In this document: piece by piece, positions 52,722 through 60,949 of the stretch
Layout of the letters: the number at the start of each line of letters is the position of its first letter
Numbering within the stretch: position 1 is the stretch's first letter
Assembly: GCA_002281855.1 (NCBI GenBank)
Contig: NCHQ01000014.1
Coordinates: 62,001-126,000, forward strand
Direction: 5' to 3'
DNA: 64,000 bases
Source of the DNA: Rhodospirillales bacterium 24-66-33
GTDB taxonomy: Bacteria; Pseudomonadota; Alphaproteobacteria; Reyranellales; Reyranellaceae
Notes under the pieces: generated by a model
What the model was told of the DNA's origin: nothing
Seen by the model: only the letters and a program-made list of their open reading frames with translations
Database searches by the model: none
Position numbers and translations under genes: made by a program

Positions 52722-53459
52722 GTGACCGGTACCCGCTTTGATAGAGGCCGCCGCGCGGCGCTGCGCCTTTCGGGATTGGCGCTGGTCGGCGCCACGCTGT
52801 ACGGCATTTTGCCGGCCGGAGCGCAGGAGGCGATGGTCGTGGTGCCCGCGCCGGCGCTCGACGAGCGCAGGCCCGACGTTACGACGGAGACCGCGGTCCT
52901 GGCCGGCGGCTGTTTCTGGGGCGTGCAGGCCGTGTACCAGCATGTGAAGGGGGTAAGCCGCGCCGTTTCGGGATACGCCGGGGGTCCCCGGGACAAGGCA
53001 TCCTACGATATGGTGACGTCGGGCCGCACTGGCCATGCCGAGGCCGTGGAAGTGACGTTCGATCCAAGGATCGTGAGCTACGGCCAGATCCTGCAGATCT
53101 TCTTCTCGGTGGCCCACAATCCCACGCAGCTCAACCGCCAGGGGCCCGATGTCGGCACGCAATACCGCTCGGCCCTGTTCTTCGCCGATCCGGCGCAGCG
53201 CCGGATCGCGGAGGCCTATATCGCGCAGCTCGATCAGGCCCGCGTCTTCCAGAAGAAGATCGTGACGCAGCTCAACGACGCCATGCCCTTCTTTGCGGCG
53301 GAAGGCTACCACCAGGACTACGCGACGCTGAATCCGAACAGTCCCTACATCCTTCGCCACGACCTGCCCAAGATCGAAGGGCTGAAGCGCCTGTTTCCGG
53401 CGGAATGGCGCGCCGATCCCGTGCTGCTGCGCGTGTCCGGCGGCAAGGTCAGCCAATAG
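52722..53459 (+). CDS. msrA: Exported peptide-methionine (S)-S-oxide reductase
   Basis: MsrA reduces methionine-S-sulfoxide. The 245-residue protein has a signal sequence with paired arginines (GRRAALRLSGLALVGATLYG), then the catalytic GGCFWG and the conserved GYAGG, GHAEAVEV and GTQYRSALFF blocks. Only one Cys exists in the whole protein, so there is no resolving Cys, unlike thioredoxin-linked MsrA. It starts with GTG and follows msrB by 30 bases. Together they would repair both sulfoxide isomers in the periplasm. Confidence 0.92.
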   Translation: MTGTRFDRGRRAALRLSGLALVGATLYGILPAGAQEAMVVVPAPALDERRPDVTTETAVLAGGCFWGVQAVYQHVKGVSRAVSGYAGGPRDKASYDMVTSGRTGHAEAVEVTFDPRIVSYGQILQIFFSVAHNPTQLNRQGPDVGTQYRSALFFADPAQRRIAEAYIAQLDQARVFQKKIVTQLNDAMPFFAAEGYHQDYATLNPNSPYILRHDLPKIEGLKRLFPAEWRADPVLLRVSGGKVSQ

Positions 53460-53537
53460 ATCTGGTCTGCGGACGCGCGGCGGTGAAAGCCGCCGCGCGG
53501 TGAGGCATAGTGCGCCGAAACCTTGGGGAGACGACGC

Positions 53538-54068
53538 ATGGTCAAGCCGGTTCGCCGGATCGTGACGGGCCACGACAGGGAGGGACGCTCGGTGTTCCTC
53601 GAGGATGGGCCGGCACCCCATCCGTTCTCGCCGTCGCACTCGCCCAATGTCGGATTGACCAACCTCTGGCTGCTCGACGCGATTCCCGCGTCGAACGAAG
53701 CCGCGCAGGGCGACCCGACCGCGCGGCCGTTCAAGCTGGAGCCGCCCGCGGCCGGCAATGTCGTACGCGTCGTAGAGTTCCCGCCCGACAGGGGGCGCAA
53801 CTACGGCAACCAGGCCGAGGTCTTCCGTCAGTACGGCGCGGCACAGGCGCACGACGACGCCGCCCGCCATCCCGGCTTTCACAAGACCCACAGCGTCGAC
53901 TACGCGATCGTCATCGAAGGCGAGATCTGGGCACTGATGGATGTCGGCGAGACGCTGATGAAGGTGGGCGACGTGCTGATCCAGCGCGGCACCAACCATG
54001 CATGGGCCAACCGCACCGACCACATCGCCCGCGTCCTGTTCGTCCTGAACGGCGCGGCGCCGGTGTGA
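53538..54068 (+). CDS. Cupin-domain protein of unknown function
   Basis: The 176-residue protein has a C-terminal cupin barrel (residues ~100-170) with FHKTHSVDYAIVIEGEIWAL and VLIQRGTNHAWANRTDHIAR, giving two His-containing metal-site motifs. The N-terminal part (VKPVRRIVTGHDREGRSVF) is common to a family of small alphaproteobacterial cupins with no assigned reaction. The ATG at 53538 follows GGGGAG at 53525-53530. It stands alone 78 bases after msrA. Confidence 0.75.
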   Translation: MVKPVRRIVTGHDREGRSVFLEDGPAPHPFSPSHSPNVGLTNLWLLDAIPASNEAAQGDPTARPFKLEPPAAGNVVRVVEFPPDRGRNYGNQAEVFRQYGAAQAHDDAARHPGFHKTHSVDYAIVIEGEIWALMDVGETLMKVGDVLIQRGTNHAWANRTDHIARVLFVLNGAAPV

Positions 54069-54130
54069 CGGCACCGATCCGCTGGCGGCGGCGACCCAAA
54101 ACACCGCCCGTCGGACGTCCATAGCCGGAC

Positions 54131-56107
54131 ATGGCCTCTGTCGAACTCGCTCTCTGTGCGGCCGTCGCGATGGTCCTCGTCTGGACCTGGATCGGCATGC
54201 CGGTTGCGACGCGGCTGTTCGCGGGGCCGGGCGCGCTGCTGCTGGCCCCGGCATTGGGCTTCGCCGTTCATGTCGTCGTGGCGCTGCCGGTGTTCCACCT
54301 GATCGGGATGGGGAGGGGCGCGGTCGTTGCCGTGACGGCGGCGTGCGTGGTCGGGGCGCTTCTCGCGATGCGGGGACGGGAGGTGGTGCTGCGCTCGCCG
54401 CCGGTGTCGTTGACCGTGGCCGTCGTGCTGGCGGCGCTGCTGGCGTGGGTGCCGGCGGCGTCGGTGCTGCCTAAGGCGACGAGCGAGGGCGTGACCCTGG
54501 CGGCCTCGATCTTCGACCATTCCAAGATCGCGATGATCGATGGGATGACCCGCAGCGGCGTGCCCGCCCTGAACCCGTTCGTCCACGAAGCCGGTACGCC
54601 CGACCGGCTGTCCTACTACTATCTCTGGCATTTCGGCGCCGCGGTGTTCGCGGTGCTGACCGGCGTCAGCGGCTGGGAAGCCGATGCCGCGCTCACGGGG
54701 TTCACCGGCTTCGCCTCGTTGCTGCTGATGATGGGGCTGGCGTTGCGCCTGGGCGCCGGCAGGGCCGCGCCGTTTCTCGTCCTCGTGCTGGCGGCCAGCG
54801 CCTCGATCCGTTCCCTGCTCGACGCCCTGCCGTTCGCCTCGGTGCTCAAGGAGGCCTCGGGGCTGGGCGGCTGGCTGTTCCAGACGGCGTGGGCGCCGCA
54901 GCACCTCGCCTCGGCGAGCTGTGTCGTGCTGGCCTGTCTTGCGTTGGTGCGGCTGGCCGAAGGCGGCGGCTGGCTCGCGGCGCTACTGTTCGGGCTGCTC
55001 GCCGCGGCGGGCTACCAGACCTCGATCTGGGTGGGGGGTGTCACCTTCGCGGTGGCTGCCTTCGCGATCGCGCTGTTTCTCCTGCTGAGCCTCGAGCCGC
55101 AGCGCCGCGCCGGCTTCGCGGTGAGGGTCGGGGCGGCGGGCGCGCTGGCCCTTTTGCTCAGCCTGCCGTTCCTGCTCGACCAGGCATCGGTCGCGGCGGC
55201 GCGCGGCGGCGGTTTTCCGCTCGCGCTCTCGGCAGTCGAAGTGCTCGGCGCCTCGGTGCCGGCGACGCTGCGCGCGTGGCTCGACGTGCCGGCCTACTGG
55301 CTGGTCTACCTGCCGGTCGAGTTCGCGTCCTTCTATGTCGCCGGGTTGATCGGCCTGTGGATGCTCGTGAGGGAGCGCGGCGCCGCGGTGATGCCGCTGG
55401 CGCTGCTGGTCGCCGCGAGTCTCACCGTCGCCGGCTTGTTGCGCAGTACCGTCGCCTGGAACAACGATCTCGGCTGGCGCGCGGTGCTGCCGGCGCTGCT
55501 GCTGCTGGTTCCCTTTGCCGCCGCCGCGATCTCGCGCGGCTCAACAGTCGGGGCGCGTATCGCGGGAATCGCCGCCGCCGCCGGTGTAGTCTTGGCGCTG
55601 CCCTATACGCTGGAGCTAGCGCGCGAGGATCTGTTCGCCTCGCCGACGCCGTCGGAGCGCGCCTTCGCCGGTGCCCCCGCACTGTGGCAGGCGGTGCAGC
55701 GCCACACCTCGATGGACGAGCGCGTGGCCAACAATCCTGCATTCCTCGCTGACGCGACGCCGTGGCCGGTCAACATCTCCTGGGCGCTGCTGGGCAACCG
55801 GCTCTCCTGCTATGGCGGCGACGATCTCGCCATCGCTTTCGCCGCAGCGCCGGCGCCGTCGCGTGCCGCGACCAAGGATCTGTTCGACCGCGTGTTCGCC
55901 GGCACGGCGACGCCCGGTGACGTGCGCACCATGGCGGAGCGCTATGGCTGCGACGTGATCGTGCTGGTGCCGCAGGACGGCGCGTGGGCCAGCGATCCGT
56001 TCACGTCGGGCGACGTCTACCGCCCGGTGGAAGCGCAGGACGGCTGGCGGATCTACCGCCGGGTTCAGAGGCCCGCGAACCAGTTGAAGCCGCGATCCTC
56101 CCAATAG
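54131..56107 (+). CDS. Large polytopic membrane protein, unknown function
   Basis: The 658-residue protein has roughly twelve or more Leu/Ala-rich hydrophobic segments over residues 1-500, then a soluble C-terminal region (RYGCDVIVLVPQDGAWASDP). Residues between the first segments (GMTRSGVPALNPFVHEAGTP, then DRLSYYYLWHFGAAVF) include acidic and His residues facing one side, as in GT-C glycosyltransferases, but no decisive motif is seen. I would call it only a GT-C-like membrane protein. Its 3' end overlaps the convergent molybdoenzyme gene by 43 bases. Confidence 0.65.
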   Translation: MASVELALCAAVAMVLVWTWIGMPVATRLFAGPGALLLAPALGFAVHVVVALPVFHLIGMGRGAVVAVTAACVVGALLAMRGREVVLRSPPVSLTVAVVLAALLAWVPAASVLPKATSEGVTLAASIFDHSKIAMIDGMTRSGVPALNPFVHEAGTPDRLSYYYLWHFGAAVFAVLTGVSGWEADAALTGFTGFASLLLMMGLALRLGAGRAAPFLVLVLAASASIRSLLDALPFASVLKEASGLGGWLFQTAWAPQHLASASCVVLACLALVRLAEGGGWLAALLFGLLAAAGYQTSIWVGGVTFAVAAFAIALFLLLSLEPQRRAGFAVRVGAAGALALLLSLPFLLDQASVAAARGGGFPLALSAVEVLGASVPATLRAWLDVPAYWLVYLPVEFASFYVAGLIGLWMLVRERGAAVMPLALLVAASLTVAGLLRSTVAWNNDLGWRAVLPALLLLVPFAAAAISRGSTVGARIAGIAAAAGVVLALPYTLELAREDLFASPTPSERAFAGAPALWQAVQRHTSMDERVANNPAFLADATPWPVNISWALLGNRLSCYGGDDLAIAFAAAPAPSRAATKDLFDRVFAGTATPGDVRTMAERYGCDVIVLVPQDGAWASDPFTSGDVYRPVEAQDGWRIYRRVQRPANQLKPRSSQ

Positions 56108-56856
56108 CCGCCGGGATAGGTGTTGGTCACCTCGATGGCGGTGATCCACTTGGGGTTCTTGAAGCCGAGCTTGGTCGCGGTCCGCAGCCGCAGCGGAAAC
56201 CCATAGGGATCGGTGATCGGCTGGCGGGCATATTTCGTCGCCAGGATGGTTTGCGCATGCAGTGCCGTCGCCATGTCGATGCTGCCGCTGTAGTCGTCGG
56301 CGCATTTGAAGGCGACGTACTTCGCCTTGAGGTCGGCGCCGACCGTCTCGAGGAAGGTGCGCAGGTTCACGCCGGACCACTGCCCGATATAGTCCCAGCC
56401 TTCGACGCAGATATGGCGGATGATCCATTCCTGCTCGGGCAGTTGCATGAAGCGCTGAACGGTCCAGGGCGCCTTGTCGGCGATGCGCCCGGCCAGTTCC
56501 AGCTTCCAGGTGGCGCCGTCGACCGGCGCCACGTCATTGACGTCGTAATAGGCGTTAAAGCGCGGCGGCTTCACCACCTCGGCCTCGCTGTAGGTCGGCG
56601 CCAGGTGATTCGGCCTGAACATGAACTCCTGGAAGCGGTCATTGAACGAAGACACGCGGCGCAGCACCGACTGCACCGCGCTGTCGCTGGTGACGTCGCA
56701 GCCGGTCAGCATGGCGAGCGCACCGAGGCTCAGCGATCCGCGCAGGATGTTGCGCCGGCCTATATCGGCCAGCAGTTCCCGGTTGTTCTCCAGCACGCTC
56801 TGGTCGACGCCGGTCTTGGGACGGAAGGAGGAGGGTGAGGGGCTGCGGATGGGCAT
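56065..56856 (-). CDS. YedY/MsrP-like periplasmic molybdopterin oxidoreductase
   Basis: The 263-residue protein belongs to the sulfite oxidase fold. The Mo-ligand Cys is in RHICVEGWDYIGQWSG (Cys150), followed by YVAFKCADDYSGSIDMATAL and DPYGFPLRLRTATKLGFKNP. The N-terminus has a twin-arginine motif (GRRNILRGSLSLGALAML) ending in LTGC, which also fits a lipobox, so it may be a Tat-exported lipoprotein. MsrP reduces protein methionine sulfoxide with electrons from a membrane haem protein, and other relatives oxidise sulfite. The b-type cytochrome gene just upstream is the likely electron partner. Confidence 0.85.
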   Translation of the reverse strand: MPIRSPSPSSFRPKTGVDQSVLENNRELLADIGRRNILRGSLSLGALAMLTGCDVTSDSAVQSVLRRVSSFNDRFQEFMFRPNHLAPTYSEAEVVKPPRFNAYYDVNDVAPVDGATWKLELAGRIADKAPWTVQRFMQLPEQEWIIRHICVEGWDYIGQWSGVNLRTFLETVGADLKAKYVAFKCADDYSGSIDMATALHAQTILATKYARQPITDPYGFPLRLRTATKLGFKNPKWITAIEVTNTYPGGYWEDRGFNWFAGL

Positions 56857-56869
56857 GGGACGCTCCGGC

Positions 56870-57538
56870 TCAGGGGGCTGTTGGCGAGTTGGCGATGACC
56901 GGCGCTTGTCCGTCGGGATCGATCGGAGGATCGACCTTCGGACCGCCGGTGATCATGGCGCCGATCGTCTTGGGCACGATCAGCGCCAGCGCGACATGCA
57001 CGACGAGAAATCCGACGATGGCGGCCATGCCGAGGAAGTGAACCAGCCGTCCTCCCTGAAAGCCGCCGAACAAGGTGACCAGTTCCGAAAGCTGCACCGG
57101 CTTCCAGATCGCCCAGCCCGAGAGGACCTGCACCACGATTACGAGGATGATCCCGGTATAGAGCAGCTTCTGCACGGCGTTGTAGTGGGTGATGTCGGCG
57201 TGCGAGAGGCGCAGCGCCAGTGCGTCGCGAACGTCGGCGACGAATTCGGTGACGCGGATCGGCAGGAACTTGCGGCGGAAGCGGCCGGTCGCAAAGCCGT
57301 AGGCGAGATAGGCGAGCCCGTTCAGCATCAGCACCCACATGGCGAAGAAGTGCCATTGCAGCGCCCCCTGCGCCTCCCCGCCGATCGTGATCCAGTCGGG
57401 AAAATGCAGCCAGCCGAACAGGACCTCGTCGTTATAGATTTTCCAGCCGCTGCCGATCATCAACAGCATCGCGAGTGCATTGATCCAGTGCATGACTCGC
57501 AATGGCCAGGGATGCAGCGGCTTCGATCTCATGCGCAT
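56870..57538 (-). CDS. Cytochrome b561-type membrane haem protein
   Basis: The 222-residue protein has four hydrophobic helices with the His residues expected for two b haems (PLRVMHWINALAMLLMIGSG, QWHFFAMWVLMLNG, VHFLGMAAIVGFLVVHVALA). It resembles the b-type subunits of hydrogenase and formate dehydrogenase rather than the MsrQ/YedZ ferric-reductase fold. It is 13 bases upstream of the molybdoenzyme gene and co-directional, so it probably exchanges electrons between that enzyme and the quinone pool. Divergent from the PRC-barrel gene. Confidence 0.85.
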   Translation of the reverse strand: MRMRSKPLHPWPLRVMHWINALAMLLMIGSGWKIYNDEVLFGWLHFPDWITIGGEAQGALQWHFFAMWVLMLNGLAYLAYGFATGRFRRKFLPIRVTEFVADVRDALALRLSHADITHYNAVQKLLYTGIILVIVVQVLSGWAIWKPVQLSELVTLFGGFQGGRLVHFLGMAAIVGFLVVHVALALIVPKTIGAMITGGPKVDPPIDPDGQAPVIANSPTAP

Positions 57539-57721
57539 GGGGACGGGCTCTTCGGATGATGGTTCTCGAGTGGTCTTTCGCGCGAAACGGGCAAGACCTT
57601 ACGGCTGCTCACGGACTCGTGACCCCCCGCTTTTCGCTCGGCCCTATTATTTGAACCGCGCTGTAACGAAGCGCGCGCCATCACGAATACATCTTCAAAC
57701 GCAGGGTTTGAGGAGAGATCG
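57539..57721. promoter_or_regulatory. Divergent region between cytochrome b and PRC-barrel genes
   Basis: The 183-base gap must hold promoters for both directions. On the plus side a small hairpin TCAAAC-GCAGG-GTTTGA (57695-57711) directly precedes the AGGAGAG ribosome-binding site, where it could affect translation. No clear -35/-10 pair was found. Confidence 0.3.
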
Positions 57722-58150
57722 ATGCCGTGGGCAATCGCTGCAGTGCTTCTGCTATTCCAAAGCCTGTGGCTGCCGGCGATGGCACAGGCCGACTTTGCCT
57801 CGCTGCCGCAGGACGAGAAGATGGCGCGGCGCTTTCCGCAGCCCGTAAGGGTCGGCGACCTGATCGGCTTGCCGGTGCTCGACGACCAGGATTCGACCAT
57901 CGGCTACACCAGCGATGTCGTTCGCACGCCCGATGGAAGGGTAAGGCTCATCGTGCCTTACCGCCGCTGGTTCGGGGGCGAAAGCAGGCTCGTTGCGGTG
58001 CCGATCGAGACGGTCGTGATCCTCGGCCGCCACCTCAATGCGCTCGAGTTTCCGCCCGCGTCGTTCGACAAGGCGCCGACCTTTGTGGCCACGCAGGCAA
58101 CGCCAATCGGCCGCGACGAGATCATCAGGATCGCGATCGGCCGGCGATGA
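57722..58150 (+). CDS. Exported PRC-barrel-like protein
   Basis: The 142-residue protein has a signal peptide (MPWAIAAVLLLFQSLWLPAM, then AQA) and a single small beta-rich domain, VRVGDLIGLPVLDDQDSTIG then VRLIVPYRRWFGGESRLVAV, like PRC-barrel proteins. Function is unknown; PRC barrels often bind other proteins or RNA. AGGAGAG at 57711-57717 is close to the start. It is unlinked in function to its neighbours as far as can be seen. Confidence 0.65.
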   Translation: MPWAIAAVLLLFQSLWLPAMAQADFASLPQDEKMARRFPQPVRVGDLIGLPVLDDQDSTIGYTSDVVRTPDGRVRLIVPYRRWFGGESRLVAVPIETVVILGRHLNALEFPPASFDKAPTFVATQATPIGRDEIIRIAIGRR

Positions 58151-58225
58151 TCCACATCGCGATGACCCCACGGCACGCAACCAATCGCGCGGGCGGGCAT
58201 TGTCTGCTTGGGAGGGAGCGTTCCC

Positions 58226-59401
58226 GTGGATCATGAATCACGCACGCCGCTCAAGACGCGGACGCTCGTGGCCCAGGGCTTTGGCGCGGTCGAGCCGGTG
58301 ACGCGCGGGCTGGTTTCGCCGATCCACATGTCGACCACCTATCTCCGCGATGCCGACAACGGCTACAGCAATGGCCGGATTTATGGCGGCTCCGACAATC
58401 CTTCAGTGCAGCAGGCAGGCGCAGTCATTGCGGCGCTCGAAGGGGCCCAGGATGCGCTGATGTTCGGCTCCGGCATGGCGGCGGCGAGTGCCGTCTTCCA
58501 GGCGCTCGACCGGCCGACGCATCTGCTCGCCTCGCAGGGCATCTATTACGGGCTGCGGTCCTGGCTCGAGGAAATCGCCAAGCGCTCGGGTCACACCGTC
58601 ACCTTCGTCGACACGTCGAACCTCGACCTGGTGCGCGCCGCGGTGCGGCCGGGCGAAACCGGCCTGGTCTGGATCGAGACGCCCAGCAATCCGCTGTGGA
58701 GCATCACCGATATTGCTGCCGTCGCCGACATAGCGCACGCGGCGGGCGCGCTGCTGTGCGTCGACTCGACCGTCTCGACGCCGATCTTCACCCGGCCGCT
58801 GGCGCTGGGCGCCGACCTCGTCGTCCACTCCGCCACCAAATATCTCAACGGCCATTCCGACGTGGTCGCCGGCGCTTTGGCGACGACGGAGCGCAGCGCG
58901 ATGTGGGAGCGCATCGGCCGCGTACGAGCGCAGGTCGGTGCCACCCTGGGACCGTTCGACGCCTGGCTGCTGATGCGCGGCATGCGCACCCTGCATGTAC
59001 GCGTGACGGCGCAGGCGCGCACCGCCGCCAAGCTCGCAAATCGGCTGGTCGGCCATCCCGCGCTCAGCGCCGTGCTCTATCCCGGCCTGCGCGACCATCC
59101 CGGCCACGAAATTGCGGTGCGCCAGATGGTCGGCGGCTTCGGCGGCATGCTGTCGATCCGGGTCAAGGGCGGCGAGCCTGCGGCGGTCGCCGTCGCTGCC
59201 CAGGTCGAACTCTGGAAGCGCGCCACCTCCCTGGGCGGCGTTGAGAGCCTCATCGAGCACCGGGCGTCGATCGAGGGCGCGGGTACGCCCTGTCCGCCGG
59301 ACCTCCTGCGCCTTTCGGTCGGGCTGGAAGATGTCGACGACCTTTTCATGGACCTGGTGCAGGCGCTTGGCGCTACCACCGGCTCGTTCAGCCGGCTTTA
59401 G
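58226..59401 (+). CDS. Cys/Met-metabolism PLP enzyme (cystathionine beta-lyase type)
   Basis: The 391-residue fold-type I PLP enzyme shows YGGSDNPSVQQAGAVIAALE, GSGMAAASAVFQAL, VWIETPSNPLWSITDI, and the Schiff-base Lys in VVHSATKYLNGHSDVVAGA, then SLGGVESLIEHRAS. Members cleave or form C-S bonds in methionine and cysteine metabolism; beta-lyase is the best guess from sequence, but gamma-synthase or -lyase activity cannot be excluded. The GTG at 58226 follows GGGAGGG at 58210-58216 with good spacing. It is first of four closely spaced genes, otherwise concerned with sugars. Confidence 0.88.
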   Translation: MDHESRTPLKTRTLVAQGFGAVEPVTRGLVSPIHMSTTYLRDADNGYSNGRIYGGSDNPSVQQAGAVIAALEGAQDALMFGSGMAAASAVFQALDRPTHLLASQGIYYGLRSWLEEIAKRSGHTVTFVDTSNLDLVRAAVRPGETGLVWIETPSNPLWSITDIAAVADIAHAAGALLCVDSTVSTPIFTRPLALGADLVVHSATKYLNGHSDVVAGALATTERSAMWERIGRVRAQVGATLGPFDAWLLMRGMRTLHVRVTAQARTAAKLANRLVGHPALSAVLYPGLRDHPGHEIAVRQMVGGFGGMLSIRVKGGEPAAVAVAAQVELWKRATSLGGVESLIEHRASIEGAGTPCPPDLLRLSVGLEDVDDLFMDLVQALGATTGSFSRL

Positions 59402-59412
59402 GGGAGAAGCGA

Positions 59413-60183
59413 ATGGGCAAAGTTGCCGTCGGGATCATGTGCAAGACCCCCGCGCCAGGGAGATCGAAGACGCGCCTGTCGCCGCCCCTGCTGCCCGGGG
59501 ATTGCGCGCGCATCTCGGCCTGCTTCATCCGCGACCTGTCGCACACCATCGGGCAACTCGCGAAGGCGAGTGATGATGGGGGCGAAGTCGTCGGCTGCGC
59601 GGTCTACACGCCCATCGGCTCGGAGACCGCGCTGCTGTCGCTATTGCCCGACGGCTTCGTGCTGCTGCCGCAGGTCGAGAGCGGCTTCGGCGAGCGCCTG
59701 TTTCACGGCATCGATGCGTTGCTGCGAACTCATGACGGCGTCTTGCTGGTGAATTCGGACAGCCCGACCCTGCCGCCCGAGATCCTGCGCGCCGCGGTCG
59801 AGGCTGTGCAGACCGGCGACAACGTCGTGCTGAGTCCCGCGATCGATGGCGGCTATACGCTGATCGGCCTGTCGCGACCGCACCGTCGCTTGTTCGAGGA
59901 GATCGAGTGGAGCACCGCGACGGTCTTCCAGCGCACGCTCGACCGCGCCGCCGAGATCGGCCTGCCGGTTGTCACCGTGCCGGGCTGGTACGATGTCGAT
60001 GAAGCCGCCGACCTCCGAATGCTCGAGGAAGAGCTTCTAGGCGCCGCGCCGGCATCGCTGCCCATGAAGGGCGGCGACGCGCCCGCGACACGAGAGTTCC
60101 TCCTTGAACGCAATCGTGCTTCTGTGTTCGATGCGGGCCGCGCGCCGACAGGCACCGCCGCCGCCGCCGCCGCCGCAAGCTGA
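59413..60183 (+). CDS. DUF2064/TIGR04282-type glycosyltransferase-fold protein
   Basis: The 256-residue protein has the nucleotide-binding start IMCKTPAPGRSKTRLSPPL, LLVNSDSPTLPPEILRAAVE, and SPAIDGGYTLIGL, the hallmarks of a GT-A-like family named for association with radical SAM/selenodomain proteins. It may transfer a nucleotide or sugar. The C-terminus ends in seven Ala encoded by a GCC triplet run (about 60155-60175), a possible slippage site. It lies 11 bases after the lyase gene and 16 bases before the next glycosyltransferase. Confidence 0.8.
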   Translation: MGKVAVGIMCKTPAPGRSKTRLSPPLLPGDCARISACFIRDLSHTIGQLAKASDDGGEVVGCAVYTPIGSETALLSLLPDGFVLLPQVESGFGERLFHGIDALLRTHDGVLLVNSDSPTLPPEILRAAVEAVQTGDNVVLSPAIDGGYTLIGLSRPHRRLFEEIEWSTATVFQRTLDRAAEIGLPVVTVPGWYDVDEAADLRMLEEELLGAAPASLPMKGGDAPATREFLLERNRASVFDAGRAPTGTAAAAAAAS

Positions 60184-60199
60184 CCCGGAGGGCAAGTTC

Positions 60200-60949
60200 A
60201 TGCTGCTGGCTACCGGTACCCAACGGGTCGTCGTCGTCATCCCCTGTCTCAATGAAGGCAAGCCCATCGCCGCCGTCGTCCGTGAGATCGTCGTGGCCGG
60301 CGCCGACGAAATCATCGTCGTCGACAACGGCTCGACCGACGACACCGCCGCGCAAGCCATCGCGGCGGGTGCGCGTGTCGTCAGCGAGCCGCGCCGCGGC
60401 TATGGCCAGGCCTGCGCTGCCGGGGTCGCGGCCGTGTCGCCCGAGACCGACATCGTCTGCTTCATGGACGGCGACGGCAGCGACGTGCCGTCATTCCTGC
60501 CGTCGGTCGTGGCGCCCCTGACCGCGGGCGAGGCCGACTTCGTGATGGGCTCGCGTCTGCGTGGTGTGCGGGAGCCCGGCAGCATGACTCCGCAGCAGAT
60601 CGTGGCGGGGAAGGTGGCCGAGCTGCTGCTGCGCCTTGTCTACGGCGTGCGGTTCACCGACATGTCGCCGTTTCGCGCGATGCGGCTCGGCGACTTGCGC
60701 ACGCTTGGCATGAGCGAGCGGACCTTCGGCTGGAACCTGGAGATGCAGATGCGCGTCGCTGCCGCGGGCCTGCGGGTCGTCGAGGTGCCGGTCGACCATC
60801 GCTGCCGTCGCGGCGGTGTTTCCAAGGTGTCTGGCGATCTCGTCGCCGGCCTCAAGGCCGCTTGGGTGATCACCCGCACGTTCCTGCGGCTGGCCGCTAC
60901 GCTGCGCGCCGCGCAACGGCCTGCCGAAATCGGAGAGGCAGCGCGATGA
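60200..60949 (+). CDS. Family 2 glycosyltransferase
   Basis: The 249-residue GT-A protein begins VVVVIPCLNEGKPIAAVVRE and has the Asp-rich metal site CFMDGDGSDVPS and MGSRLRGVREPGSMTPQQ. This is the DPM1-like/DPG synthase-like group that transfers sugars from nucleotide donors to polyprenyl phosphate or a lipid. There is no membrane domain, though the C-terminus is hydrophobic. The ATG at 60200 follows GGAG at 60187-60190; an upstream Pro-rich extension is unlikely. It overlaps the epimerase gene by 4 bases. Confidence 0.88.
   Translation: MLLATGTQRVVVVIPCLNEGKPIAAVVREIVVAGADEIIVVDNGSTDDTAAQAIAAGARVVSEPRRGYGQACAAGVAAVSPETDIVCFMDGDGSDVPSFLPSVVAPLTAGEADFVMGSRLRGVREPGSMTPQQIVAGKVAELLLRLVYGVRFTDMSPFRAMRLGDLRTLGMSERTFGWNLEMQMRVAAAGLRVVEVPVDHRCRRGGVSKVSGDLVAGLKAAWVITRTFLRLAATLRAAQRPAEIGEAAR

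Noticed and set aside
60155..60175. GCC triplet run as a phase-variation switch
   Set aside because: Triplet slippage keeps the frame and only alters the Ala count at the extreme C-terminus, so on-off switching is unlikely.
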